Positions 1 to 10,012 of a stretch of 64,000 bases of DNA are shown one piece after another. The position numbers were made by a program, and so were the translations under genes. Source of the DNA: Phyto melanocephala (taxonomy: Eukaryota > Arthropoda > Insecta > Diptera > Rhinophoridae); the NCBI GenBank assembly GCA_941918925.1, contig OW799237.1:6863201-6927200 (forward strand), given 5' to 3'. The notes beneath the pieces were generated by a model that worked only from the letters and a program-made list of their open reading frames with translations, made no database searches and was not told where the DNA came from. Each line of letters begins with the position of its first letter. The stretch's first letter is position 1.

Positions 1-1079
1 ACAGCAAATGGCTTCACAACTATTGCATGACAAATAATAGGTAACAAGTGTTTGCGAAATATTATTGACAAATATTTCCAGCACGCACTTTTAAAAGTTT
101 TAAAAGGTGGTTAGGGGTTTTCTTTCCCATATGGAGAATTATTAATGAAAAATGTTATTCATTTAATAGATATAGACGGTATCTTTAAGTAATAATGGAA
201 TAGTGAGCATCATACGTCCCACTTACAAAGAGAGTATTAGTTATTTCACATGTACGTACCTACAATGATATGACAATCTGCAAACTTGAAATCAGTAATA
301 CTGTAGACATCGAAAAAAAATTTGCGTTATTGAATTATTTAAAAATAAAGATCATAGTAAATGTGTAAATTTTTCAAAGGTTGAAATAATTAATGTTTTA
401 TGAAAATTTTCTTTAATAAGCCTTTAATATTTTAATTAGAAGCTTATAGGTTGCTAAAACTCTACGAAATAAGGATAGGCTAATGACTTCGATAAACTTA
501 ATAATTGCATATGAATACAAGGGGAAATTATATTAATTTCCTCTTTAGATACATATGTTTTTCATAATTTCAAAAACATATTTTTCTTAAACTTAAACTT
601 TTAGATTTTTAATAAGATAGTTAATTGCTCCAAAAAAAACGTTTTCTTTTGTAATTTTTCCAAACCCATTTACGTAGTTTGTTTTAAGGGTCGTTTTTTA
701 GATAAAAAGTAAAAAATTTATGTGTTTTTGTTGTCAACTGCAGTCGTAAATAATCACTCAAATGTTGTATTATTAAAATATTAACACGCACACCATTGTA
801 TTTTGCTCTATTAAGAGTTATTTATAAATATTATTATCATAGTTTTGTTTTGCTACATATTTTTCTCTTTTTTATTTTATGTCTTCATTTTTATGAAAAA
901 TGTTTGAATTTAGTTTCAAACAATTTTTTCGAAAGGACTTTATATATTTTTATATTACATTAACATATCCAAAAATATGAGACAAATTATTGAAATTAAA
1001 TACATTTGTATGTGTACGTGGTCAAATATAAAATTATTGCAGAAAAAAATTTCTCTAATCTCCCATTATTTAATTTCAG
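1..1079 (+). other. Intron (part) of the SMAP-type ArfGAP gene
   Basis: This AT-rich stretch precedes the exon that begins at 1080. It ends in a normal 3' splice site, a T-rich run followed by TTTCAG at 1074-1079. I looked for the missing first half of the ArfGAP domain (the CxxC pair and the helix before it) and saw nothing convincing, so the upstream exons probably lie outside the window. An open frame runs into the intron from 977, but those residues (Lys/Ile/Cys-rich) are unlike any ArfGAP and are probably not translated. Confidence 0.7.
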
Positions 1080-2557
1080 GACCACGTTGGGCTTCATGGA
1101 ATTTAGGCGTTTTTCTGTGTATACGCTGTGCCGGCATTCATCGTAATCTCGGTGTACACATATCACGTGTAAAATCGGTAAACTTAGATACATGGACTCC
1201 GGAACAGATCTTATCCATGCAAATGATGGGCAACTCGAGAGCACGTGCTGTGTATGAAGCTCAATTGCCGGATGGTTTTCGACGTCCACAAACCGATACA
1301 GCTTTGGAGTCGTTTATACGTGCCAAATATGAGCATAAGAAATACTTGGCCCGTGAGTGGGTGCCACCATCGCCACCCAAAGTCGATTGGACTAAGGAGG
1401 TTGATGAGGAATTGGAGCGACAGAAACGTAAAAAGAAAGCCGCACAGGCAAATACAGCCTTGGGAATTGGAGTAATAACCGGAAGCGCGAGCGCCACGGG
1501 ACAAGACAAAAAATCTGCCACATCATCATTATCGACAGCAAAATCGTCACCATTACCAGCTCCATTGCCTAAACCGAAACCAGGACAATGTGGCAGTAGT
1601 CCTAAGGTACAACGGATTTCTACTAGTTCTACGGGGGCTGAAAGCAATCATAGCAACGATTTGTTGGGCTTAGCCTCACCAACGAAACCTGTACAAAGGT
1701 CGGCAATGAGTATACAGCAGTCGTCTTCAAACGATTTACAAAATGATACGTTTAGCTGTTTTTTGAGTGCTACACCGGCTGTGAACGATACAAAACAACA
1801 TTTGATCAACAATGTAAATGCCTCGCAACAGCAGAAATCCTTGGCCAAAGAAGAAGAAGACTTTTTTAATCAGGGATCTTTGGCCACAACGGGTGACAAA
1901 GACAAATCGGGAAAATTTTCAAAGGACAGTATATTAGCCTTATATGGTCAGGCTCCACCAAATCCTACGCCGGCCATGAATTACCTACAGCAACAGCAGC
2001 AAATTAATCCTCAGACTGCAATGTTTGTTGCCACAGGAGCATTTACCGGTATGACACCCGGTGGTTTTATGGGTGCTGCTGGTCCAGCAGCTAGTCAGCA
2101 GCAACAATTTATGACGCCACCCAATTCAGCCAGCATGTATAATGCACCCGTTATGGCAGCCCCGGCTGCTTTCACAGCTCCCGGTATGACTGCAGCCATG
2201 CATATGGGTGCTGCAGGTGGTACTGCAAGCAATGCCGCATTTGCCGCCCAATTTCCTATGCAAACAGGTTTTCCGCAATCACAAACAATGGGTGGCATTA
2301 TGGCCACTGGCCAACCCGCTGCCGCAAATCTCATGCATACGCATAATCAAAATCTTATGACTAGTTCTCCCCTCATGTTTCCCGGCATGGTTACCACCAT
2401 GCCAAATCAGACGATCTTTAATCATCATCAGAATTTAATGGGAAATTTTCCTACAGCCACAATGGGCACCGCTAATGGCACTCCGGCCAATAATGCTGCA
2501 ACAACAAGCTTACAGCAGCAGTTTGGTAATCTTAATATTGGCAATGTATGGCAATAA
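1080..2557 (+). CDS. SMAP: Stromal membrane-associated ArfGAP (SMAP1/2-like), 3' terminal coding exon
   Basis: This is a GTPase-activating protein for small Arf GTPases, expected at endosomes and the trans-Golgi in clathrin-coated vesicle traffic. The exon starts in the middle of the ArfGAP zinc finger: [19 protein letters not shown] carries the second CxxC pair, followed by [14 protein letters not shown], which contains the catalytic arginine. The first CxxC pair must come from an upstream exon; the intron splits the Gly codon (phase 1). After the domain come a basic KRKKKAAQ segment, LLGLA (close to the LLGLD clathrin box of the family), and the conserved SMAP motif [10 protein letters not shown]. 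The tail, rich in Met, Ala, Gln and Asn, ends in NIGNVWQ. This exon encodes about 491 residues, so the tail is as long as in other SMAPs. AATAAA signals occur near 3263-3278. The family is clear; I cannot tell SMAP1 from SMAP2 and flies probably have one gene. Confidence 0.93.
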
Positions 2558-3653
2558 ATTTTCATTGTAGGTTTTCAAATTATTCTAATTAAATAACTCT
2601 TTCCAAAACAATTATTAAAACACTTAACAAATTATAGTTAAAAGTGAAAACTAATGTCCTCCCTCCTTTCTGCTCATCGTCTACAACCTTAAGGAAATTT
2701 GAGTTAAAGTCTTAGAATGTGTAGGGTTTCTTCAATGTTTGTTCACTCTTTAGTATTATTATAAAATTAACAACAACAAAAAAACGGAAATCACGAGTCT
2801 AAGTATCAATTTTAAAATATCTAAAACGAATTTTGCATGAAATATCGTTCAAATATCTTTGATAAACTTAAAAGATGATTCTGAATATGGGGGTAAGGTT
2901 ATACGCCTTATTTTCTAAAAATTTACGGAAAAATATTTTGCTGTTTCGAATGTTTTACGTGATAACAAAAAAAAATTACATAAAAATTTCAGTTTTTATA
3001 AAACTTATCTTGACCGAATGATAAATGGTTTTAACTAACTATATTTTTAAAACTCCCATTATATTTTCCCTTTTCAATTTAAGTTTTTCCTTTTTTAATA
3101 AGTATTGTTTATCATTTATTTTAATTTTAAAAAGAATATAATACCTACATGTTAAAAAAACTGAACAAATAAAAATTCAATTTTCCCTCTATTTTCCATT
3201 ATATATGTAAACGAAACGTAAGAAACTTAAAACATAATCTTGTAAAGGTTTAATTATAAATGAAATAAAGTTAAATAAACTTAATACAAATTTAAGAATA
3301 TGTTTTAGTTTATACAAAAAGGCAAAAAAAGAGCTGTTCTTCTAACACTATTTTAAAAATATAGGTATTTCATAATGAATTAATAAGAAAAAATATTTAT
3401 ACTTGTTTTGATTTTTTAAGAAACTGACAGACTTCCAAAGCCTCAATTGCTTTGCATTCGAAAAAAGTATGGTGTTTCGTAACCAACTAATTATTTTTGG
3501 AAATCAGTCGATTGTTTATTAATTTATTCAGAGCAAAGCCTCCTTAGGCCATAAATAAATAAATTAAAAATCAATATATATATATATATATATTAATTAC
3601 AAAATAAAAATTTAAAAAACATAAGCGAACATTTGTTTCTTTTAAATCGTTTA
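2558..3653. other. 3' UTR and intergenic DNA downstream of SMAP
   Basis: AT-rich sequence without coding potential. It holds AATAAA/ATAAA signals around 3170 and 3263-3278, likely the SMAP polyadenylation region, and a (TA)n microsatellite at about 3574-3592. Nothing else is recognised. Confidence 0.6.
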
Positions 3654-4186
3654 CAAGGCGAATTCAATATCAGGTGATGTTAAGAAGCCAGCTGATTGTT
3701 TTTTGCTCGTTTTATTTTTACGGCACAATGTCAAAGTTTGTTTACATTTAAATAAATTTTTATGTGTGTTAGCTAAAAATTTATATAAAAGTGGTAATAT
3801 TTGTGGAAAATAATTGCAAAAAATACTAATATTTGTGCAATAACTTATTGGAAAAGAAGTAAAATACAATTTATAATTGGAATAAAAAACATTTTTAATG
3901 TTTTTAATTTAGAAAATACAAAATTTCCGTTTTGCTTGTCCTATTGTGAAAATTGTGAAAAATATAAAAAAAAAAACACAAATATGTGATATAATCTAGC
4001 ACAAATTTATGTAATAAATTAAAAATACTTATTTATTTTAAAACTTTTCGCGTAAATTTATGAAAATAAAATTTTAATTAAAAATAAACAAAAAAGTTGT
4101 ATTTTTGTGTTTTGACATTCTCTTGGCCTTTTTGTGTTTGTTGCAGGGATGTTATCACCTGATAGTGAATTCGCCTTGATCGTTTA
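3646..4186. mobile_element. hAT-like MITE with 8-bp target duplication (family 1, copy A)
   Basis: The element occupies 3654-4178 (525 bp). Its ends are inverted repeats starting CAAGGCGAATTCA and continuing with TATCAGGTGAT after one mismatch. It is flanked by the perfect 8-bp duplication ATCGTTTA (3646-3653 and 4179-4186). An 8-bp duplication is typical of hAT transposons. The interior is AT-rich with no transposase, so it is non-autonomous. The same terminal 13 bp occur at both ends of a second element at 62148-62338. Confidence 0.85.
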
Positions 4187-5091
4187 GATTTCAGACGAAA
4201 AACGGCTTTAAAAATATTCTAAAAAATAACGAATATTTGTATAAGAGAAATTAACGGAAAATGTTTGACTGTTCGATCAACATTTATTTAAAATTATAAA
4301 AAAAAATTTAAAAACAAAGATACCAAAAGCAAGCTAGCACCTAAACCGTAATAATATTATTAGACTGATGTACTATAAATATTTTTTGTTGGAAAGAACA
4401 TAGCTGAGAAATTTGTGTAATCCGTAGAAGTTTTTAGTGATTTTTGCATATTAATTTTATTAATCTGGCAGCTGTTGCAAACAGCTGCTTGTCAGACAAT
4501 GCCGTAAGTCACAAAATATATTTATAAGATGCAGTTGGTTTAACAACTATTTTTTTTAATTAAGAATATAATATGTCCCACTGTTTAGTATTCCGAGTGG
4601 AATCAATTCATTTGGAATTGTCATTGCAGTGTTGTTTATAACAACATTGCTATGAAATAACCCAAACAAATTGATTTTACCTGTAATACCTAACAGGAAC
4701 TTATTTTTTTTCTACAATTGCTGGTTAAACACCTGTTATTTGTTTGTTAAAATCATGTGTCAAACTAAAAAAAAAAATTTTACAAGAAAATCCCACCCTA
4801 TGGATAACACCTTGCAAATGAATAAATCGTCGTCGGTCCGTGTTAATCATCCCCCTCTTTACACTATTTTTCGTATATTTTCTTATTTAATATACATACA
4901 TACATACACATGCACACAACTTGTATGCTAATACACTTTGTTGTATGTTTTTGCTTTTTTGTGATTGACGATTATAACGAAGTATTAATAAATAATTCAA
5001 AACACTAACGTGTACCTTTAATAAAAAGCCAAACAAACCCATAATTGTAGAAGATAACACAACAAATTATCTTGAAAAATAAAAGGGAAAA
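4187..5091. promoter_or_regulatory. Upstream region of the FAM8A1-like gene
   Basis: AT-rich upstream region. Two CAGCTG E-boxes lie at 4469-4474 and 4482-4487, separated by 7 bp. A good splice-donor match (GTAAGT) follows at about 4504, so a short untranslated first exon is possible. A 29-bp segment at 4618-4646 recurs downstream of the gene at 6392-6420. An in-frame TAA shortly before 5092 shows that the reading frame cannot start further upstream in this exon. (CATA)n tracts occur near 4890-4910. Confidence 0.45.
4618..4646 (+). repeat. 29-bp direct repeat, copy 1, upstream of the FAM8A1-like gene
   Basis: The segment begins TTGTCATTG and ends GTGTTGTTTATAACAACA. It matches 6392-6420 at 27 of 29 positions. 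Its right part is a palindrome centred on TTATAA (TGTTGTTTATAACAACA), able to form a short hairpin. Confidence 0.8.
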
Positions 5092-6225
5092 ATGAGCGAA
5101 AAAGAAGAAAATACGACAATTGTTAAAGATATTAAAGAAGCAACAACTTCGTCACCATCAACAACACAAGAATCTGTGACCACAACAACAACAAAACCTG
5201 ATGTAACTAAACCTATAGATATGGACAAGAATGCACAACCCAGAGAGATATCTACCAAGGAGGCTTATTTTGCCAGCCTTAATGAATGGGTAAAACATGC
5301 TAATATCTCACAAAATGCAATAGCCATGTTTCCCTGGTATTTTATGTCCTCTTATCCACAACTATTCTCACAACCAGCACCAGGTAATATTATGTCCCTT
5401 ATGGGCATGCCAATGCCAACAGCACCAACACAAAATGCCCAGGCTAATATTAATGGTGATAACGCGGCCTTAAATGCAGCAGCTGGTGGCGTTAATAGTT
5501 TTGGCCTTAGACTTCTGAACGAACAGGCTCAAGCTGAAGTCATTAATCGCACTGGTGGGTATGAATATATTGTGGCTCCGTTTTGGAAAAGAGCTGTGGC
5601 TGAAGTTATCGATATGATTTTAATGTTATTTTTGAAAATCGTTGTAATCTTTGTGGTCACCAACGTATTCGGCTATAATCTTATGATCGACATGGATAAA
5701 GATATTTTAAACAAAGCTATGGATAACGAAGACTTCGCAGGGGCTCTACTATACTCCATGGACTTTTTAGCCTTTTCCTCCGATTTGCTCGCTTTCGAAA
5801 TTGCTACAAAACTTTTTGTTTGTCTATATGAAGCCGTATTGACCACTTTTTTTAATGGTGCTTCGGTTGGAAAACACATAATGGGTTTGAGTATTAAATA
5901 TATCGAGGCTATGGTACCATTGCCAAATAATGGAGTACCTGTTCAACCAGTACCTCAAATACAATTGGGCTTCCAGGCTGCTCGTGTACAAATGCGCGCT
6001 CTACTCTTCCCTGCTGTAACGCCAAATTTTATCAGAGCCTTTGTAAGGGCTGTAGCAAAAAATGTAATCTTAAGTCTACTGTTTCCCATGTTTTTCCTAA
6101 TGGTTTTTTTTAAGAATAATCGCACAGCTTATGATATAATGACCAAAACTATTGTTGTAGAGACAGGTAGTCAACCATTGGTCTATAGGAGGCCTCCACA
6201 ACAGCAGCAACAACGGCAGCAGTAA
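5092..6225 (+). CDS. FAM8A1: FAM8A1-like RDD-domain membrane protein
   Basis: A complete single-exon frame of 377 residues. In vertebrates FAM8A1 is an ER membrane protein that assembles with the HRD1 ubiquitin-ligase complex in ER-associated degradation; the same role here is an inference. The first 60 residues are Thr/Ser-rich and polar. Residues 60-90 (EAYFASLNEWVKHANISQNAIAMFPWYF) are the conserved N-terminal helix of the family, quoted here in two parts by position only. The RDD region begins at about 163 with GGYEYIVAPFWKRAVAEVID, followed by hydrophobic membrane segments near residues 172-198, 240-258 and 318-340. The motif FFNGASVGKHIMGLSI is typical of RDD proteins. The C-terminus is Gln-rich. 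The start has A at -3 and an in-frame stop just upstream. The human protein is about 413 residues. The gene converges on AIMP1 downstream. Confidence 0.9.
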   Translation: MSEKEENTTIVKDIKEATTSSPSTTQESVTTTTTKPDVTKPIDMDKNAQPREISTKEAYFASLNEWVKHANISQNAIAMFPWYFMSSYPQLFSQPAPGNIMSLMGMPMPTAPTQNAQANINGDNAALNAAAGGVNSFGLRLLNEQAQAEVINRTGGYEYIVAPFWKRAVAEVIDMILMLFLKIVVIFVVTNVFGYNLMIDMDKDILNKAMDNEDFAGALLYSMDFLAFSSDLLAFEIATKLFVCLYEAVLTTFFNGASVGKHIMGLSIKYIEAMVPLPNNGVPVQPVPQIQLGFQAARVQMRALLFPAVTPNFIRAFVRAVAKNVILSLLFPMFFLMVFFKNNRTAYDIMTKTIVVETGSQPLVYRRPPQQQQQRQQ

Positions 6226-6916
6226 CAGTCATGACAATACGTTTATAATAATAAAAATTGTTAATTGTTATGGTCAGTCCAAATCGGAAATATCTTTTTT
6301 TTAGTTTTATTGTTCTTTCTGTTTATAACTTTTTTCTTTAATACAAATTTGTGCCTGTTCTCTATTTCAAGTGCAATTAAAATGATCGGATTTGTCATTG
6401 TGGTGTTGTTTATAACAACAATCTTTTAACAATTCCGAAAAATGTAGCTTCACTAGAAATAAGAACAGACAAGTTAATTATTAACTTACGAGAACTTAAG
6501 AGTTTTTGAACATTCTTTATATAAGTGTTTTTAAAAATAATTATTAATGTAAAAAATAAAAAAAATATGTACAAAAAATATTTGACGATATTAAATTATT
6601 TACCTCTTTATAATTAAAAAGCCTTATTATCTCAAGTAATAAAAAAATATGTACTTACACGATTACAAATCAGATTCGATTTCTAAACCACTTCATACTT
6701 TTTGATTTCGATTATTTCGAAACATTAATAGTTTATTTTTAAAACAAATTAAAATTGACATGCAAAACTTAAAAAAAAATTTAAATAGTGATTAGGCTTT
6801 TGCATCTGTAATGAAAAAAATTAAAAAAAAAGTAATTTTAAAGATTACTTTTTTAATTTCAATTTGTAGTAAAGAAATTTGTTAATAACTTTAATAAAAA
6901 ATATGTAATATATTTT
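6226..6916. other. Convergent intergenic region, FAM8A1-like and AIMP1 3' ends
   Basis: AT-rich sequence between two converging genes, with likely 3' UTRs on both strands. A plus-strand AATAAA lies near 6555, and TTTATT (AATAAA on the minus strand) lies near 6732. It contains the second copy of the 29-bp repeat at 6392-6420. No coding potential seen. Confidence 0.6.
6392..6420 (+). repeat. 29-bp direct repeat, copy 2, downstream of the FAM8A1-like gene
   Basis: Matches 4618-4646 at 27 of 29 positions in the same orientation, so the pair brackets the whole FAM8A1-like coding region about 1.77 kb apart. The palindromic GTGTTGTTTATAACAACA core is identical in both copies. Confidence 0.8.
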
Positions 6917-7965
6917 CTATTTAACTTGAACATTTTTCAAAGATTGTGCCACTACATTTCCCTTGCCAGGCACATGTAAGGCGGCACCCTTATAACACGC
7001 TACCAAATTATCGTTTGTTTTCAAGTCAGGGGCACAAGTTTCAAATATTTTCTTTTTGGGATTCATCTGAGCGTCTGGTTGTCTGGGGTAACCTTCACAG
7101 TGTACAAGATCACCAGGTACAGAACCTTCAGGAGGACTTAGAACTTCAACTTTTTCTGAAGTGGAGGCACACATTACCATTGCTTCCGAAGTAATACCAC
7201 GCATTTTTGCAGGCTTCAAATTGCACATCACAACAACCATTCGATTTTTCATTTCTTCGACAGGGACATATCTCACCAGACCCGAAACAACAGTGCGTGG
7301 TTGGGCCTCGCCACAATCGATTTTTTCCAAATACAAACTGTCAGCATCAGGATGACGCCCTACCTCAATGATTTTACCTACACGAAGATCTAAACGTCTA
7401 AAATCTACAGGCAACTCAGAAACATCTTTGTTTTCTACGGCAACAGGTTTTTCTTTTTTGGGTTTCTTTTCCCTAGTAGATTTTTGTTCAACATTATCTT
7501 TTGCTTTTGTGTTTTGAGCAGCAACTTCTGATATAGGTGTCGCGTTTACTTTGGCATCCGTACATAAATCACGTGCTCCCGGCACAAGTATTTGCTTCTT
7601 ACCATTCTTTATTTCCATAGAAATCAACTGCGCTTTAGCCAGTTCAATTTGCTTATGAAGTTTGGCATTTTCCTCTATAAGTTCTCGTTTCTTACGGGCA
7701 ATCAGTTCCCCACGTATGGCTGTAAACTACAAAATAAATATTAAACGATTATTTCAGAATTGTTTATATTCTAACCAAACTTTTGATTTTCTTAAGTAAC
7801 TATTGTGTAACTTACTTCATTTTTTAAAGACTCTATGATCTCTTTACTACGTTTATTATTTTCCACAATCTGCTCTAAGGACACCATTTTTTTGGAAGGA
7901 TTATTTACAAATTTTGTAATATTCAAACGTAGGAAAGGCACTCTGCTGGCAAAAATACGATTCAT
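6917..7965 (-). CDS. AIMP1: AIMP1 / p43, multi-tRNA-synthetase complex tRNA-binding protein (two exons)
   Basis: A scaffold of the cytosolic aminoacyl-tRNA synthetase complex that binds tRNA; its C-terminal part corresponds to the vertebrate EMAPII region. Exon 1 is 7965-7816 (donor GTAAGT) and exon 2 is 7726-6917 (acceptor TAG), joined in phase 0 across an 89-bp intron. The product is 319 residues from the first ATG, or 293 from the ATG at 7887; human AIMP1 has 312. Residues around 32-85 form a coiled coil whose ENAKLHKQIELAKAQL matches the vertebrate N-terminal leucine-rich helix. A Lys-rich linker (KKPKKEKP) follows. The OB-fold tRNA-binding domain begins at about 157 (DFRRLDLRVGKIIEVGRHPD) and runs through GEAQPRTVVSGLV and NLKPAKMRGITSEAM. 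The ATG at 7887 has a strong context (AAAATGG) and fits the vertebrate start better. The ATG at 7965 has a weak context (T at -3) and adds a basic, acid-free leader. Confidence 0.93.
7727..7815 (-). other. Intron of AIMP1
   Basis: An 89-bp intron with GTAAGT at its 5' end (7815-7810) and TAG at its 3' end (7729-7727) on the minus strand. Removing it restores the family's continuous helix (SLKNE joined to FTAIRGELIARK). Confidence 0.85.
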
Positions 7966-8305
7966 GTAGAAAATAAACAAAGAGAAATTTGTAAGGTTTA
8001 TTTTTGTAAAATTGCCAGATCTTTTACATTAGTGGCTAGTGGAAACACTTAGCGGTTTGTCAATTTCTATTATAGTGATTTTAATTTCTAACAATAGCTT
8101 TAACGTCACCAGAATAACGAAGTATGCTTAAACCCGACCACACGAGCGATTTCACGTAGCAATTTTTATTACTAGGCATAAGCAGAAACGTCGGTAGAAT
8201 AAGGGCACTTGGGTCTATTTTATAAATTTTTACTTCAATTTTAATTTTTAATCTCGGGTATTATTGCTATGTAGTATTATTAATTTGATGGATAAAAGAT
8301 AAAAT

Positions 8306-8551
8306 CTGTGGCTTGGAGCTAAAAGGGCCAATGTTAAAATATTTACTTCTGAGAAAATTAGAATTGAACTTTAACTTTTATAGATGCTTTCATAGTGACA
8401 TTGGCCAGCATTTTAGTTATGAAGCTGTTCTGGGTTAAGTATGACTAGCTGTTTTACCATAATGAAATAGAGCAAGAAGACAAATCTAATGCAATGATTA
8501 ACTCAGAAGAGCAAAAAAGTGACATTGGCCCTTTTTAGCTCCAAGCCACTG
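8306..8551. mobile_element. Short inverted-repeat element (MITE)
   Basis: A 246-bp element with about 30-bp terminal inverted repeats beginning GTGGCTTGGAGCTAAAA at 8308 and ending in its reverse complement at 8549. The arms are nearly perfect, with one extra A in the right arm, followed by GGGCCAATGT. I see no convincing target duplication. The interior has no coding sequence. It lies just upstream of AIMP1. Confidence 0.75.
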
Positions 8552-8616
8552 AAATATTAAATATGTTTATATTCGATATATTTTAAAATTATATTGTGTG
8601 ATAAACTTTTGATTTA

Positions 8617-9057
8617 TACTACATTTACACCTACACAAAATCTAGTACATAAGGGATTTTGAGCGAAATCTACCAGATTTCCCATACAAAATGAAATCTA
8701 CTTCGCCACTAGATTTTGGCAAAATCTACTTAAAATCTAGTACTACTTTGTGATGCAACTGTGATTTTAATTAAATTGTACTAAAATTTACTACGCTGCA
8801 CACAGAAAAATTCAATCATAATATATAAGGTGGTTGCAATTGCACAAGTACTTTATTGTTTACATTTTTTTTATATGGAGTTTGAATTTTGGAGAAGTAG
8901 AACATAGAGAGCCTCTCAGACCACCTTGTAAATACGTATATTGTTTTGAAAACGAAATCTTGCAAAATGTCAAAAAACAGTGGTATAAACGGTTTAGATT
9001 TTAATAAAGATTTTAAATCAAATCTACTAGATTTCGCTTAGGTGTAAATGTAGTATT
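8617..9057. mobile_element. Inverted-repeat MITE, possible PIF/Harbinger or Tc1 type
   Basis: The left end reads TACTACATTTACACCTA and the right end is its inverse, AGGTGTAAATGTAGTA. Subterminal AAATCTAGTA motifs are repeated in both orientations throughout. Both ends are flanked by TTA (or TA), so a 2-3 bp target duplication is plausible. A smaller AAGGTGGT/ACCACCTT inverted pair at about 8829-8930 may be a nested insertion. No transposase reading frame. Confidence 0.65.
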
Positions 9058-9091
9058 AATGAAATTACTGTTTAATATTATTGACATTTTA

Positions 9092-10012
9092 CGGCCCTTT
9101 TCACAATCTGTGATTATATTAATTTAACAGGAACATTAACAAACCGCCGATATCGTTAACCGAAACTATTTAACATACGGTTAGTGTTTTGCGTTTCACC
9201 ATCTTTCGGTTAGTTAACACTAACATTATAGAAAAAGTATGGTAATACTGGCTTTTATTATTTACGAAAAATAGTGGAATGAAAGAAAATAATCAAATAA
9301 TATTATACAAAAATTCTTAGCAATTTTTTGATGAAAGACAAATATATATTTAAAATAAATTTTTTACTTAAAATAGTTTAAATACAGTTCCTTGGTAAGT
9401 ATACATTTTTATAAGTTATTTTATTATAATATTCTTATTATAACCGCCACCAAAAAAATGGTGGGGGTATATTCATTTTGTCATACCGTTTGTAACGTAA
9501 ATTTTTATCTTTATCTCAACTTTATATAATTTCTCTATTAATTAAGATTTTGGAAGAATAAAGGACTATATAGAAATATCTAAGTTGTATTTATTAGCAG
9601 AAACTATATTAACACGCCTACTTCAACGTCCACTTTGAAAGACTAAATTTACGAAAACATTTTACTAGCATATCGAAGTTATAAAAAGAAAGTGATACAT
9701 ATTTTAGTATAAAGATATTATTGCATAGCGATTATTGTGAAAAACAAAATAATAAATTTTGTGCTATAAAAGAACATCAAATTGGTGGTGGGTATAAAAG
9801 ATTCGGCACAGCCGAATATAGTGTTCTTACTTGTTTATTTTTATTTAAATAAAAGCCTTTAACCGGAAGATTTGTTCGGTTAAATTTAACAGAGACTTTT
9901 TGATTAATCTTTGCCGGTTATATGCTAACCATACTTTGTGAAATTAAATTTTGCCTAACTTACGGTTAAAGTTCATGTTAAATTATAATCGCACTTTGTG
10001 AAAGGGGCCGTT
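9092..10012. mobile_element. Inverted-repeat element with TTA flanks (PIF/Harbinger-like MITE), carrying a nested repeat
   Basis: The left end begins CGGCCCTTTTCACAA and the right end, read inversely, begins CGGCCCCTTTCACAA. The similarity continues for about 40 bp with small gaps. Both ends abut TTA, compatible with the 3-bp duplication of PIF/Harbinger elements. The arms are rich in GGTTAA/TTAACC motifs. A different repeat (about 9445-9835) sits inside, so this element was present first. No intact transposase is seen. Confidence 0.65.
9445..9835 (+). mobile_element. Minisatellite-family short repeat (family M), copy 1, nested
   Basis: Begins with a hairpin (CCACCA...TGGTGG, then GGGTATATTC) followed by TTTGTCATACCGTTTGTAACG. 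It ends GGTATAAAAGATTCGGCACA, GCCGAATATAG, then TTCTTACTTGTT. The same head and tail recur at 28681-29416 and, inverted, at 55930-56828. The tail contains a TTCGGC/GCCGAA hairpin, which resembles the 3' end of DINE/Helentron-type elements; that classification is an inference. This copy lacks the GTCCGTCTGTCC minisatellite. Confidence 0.7.

Noticed and set aside
977..1078. N-terminal extension of the SMAP frame
   Set aside because: The 34 residues are Ile/Lys/Cys-rich and unlike ArfGAPs, a proper acceptor ends at 1079, and the domain needs a different upstream half with a CxxC pair.
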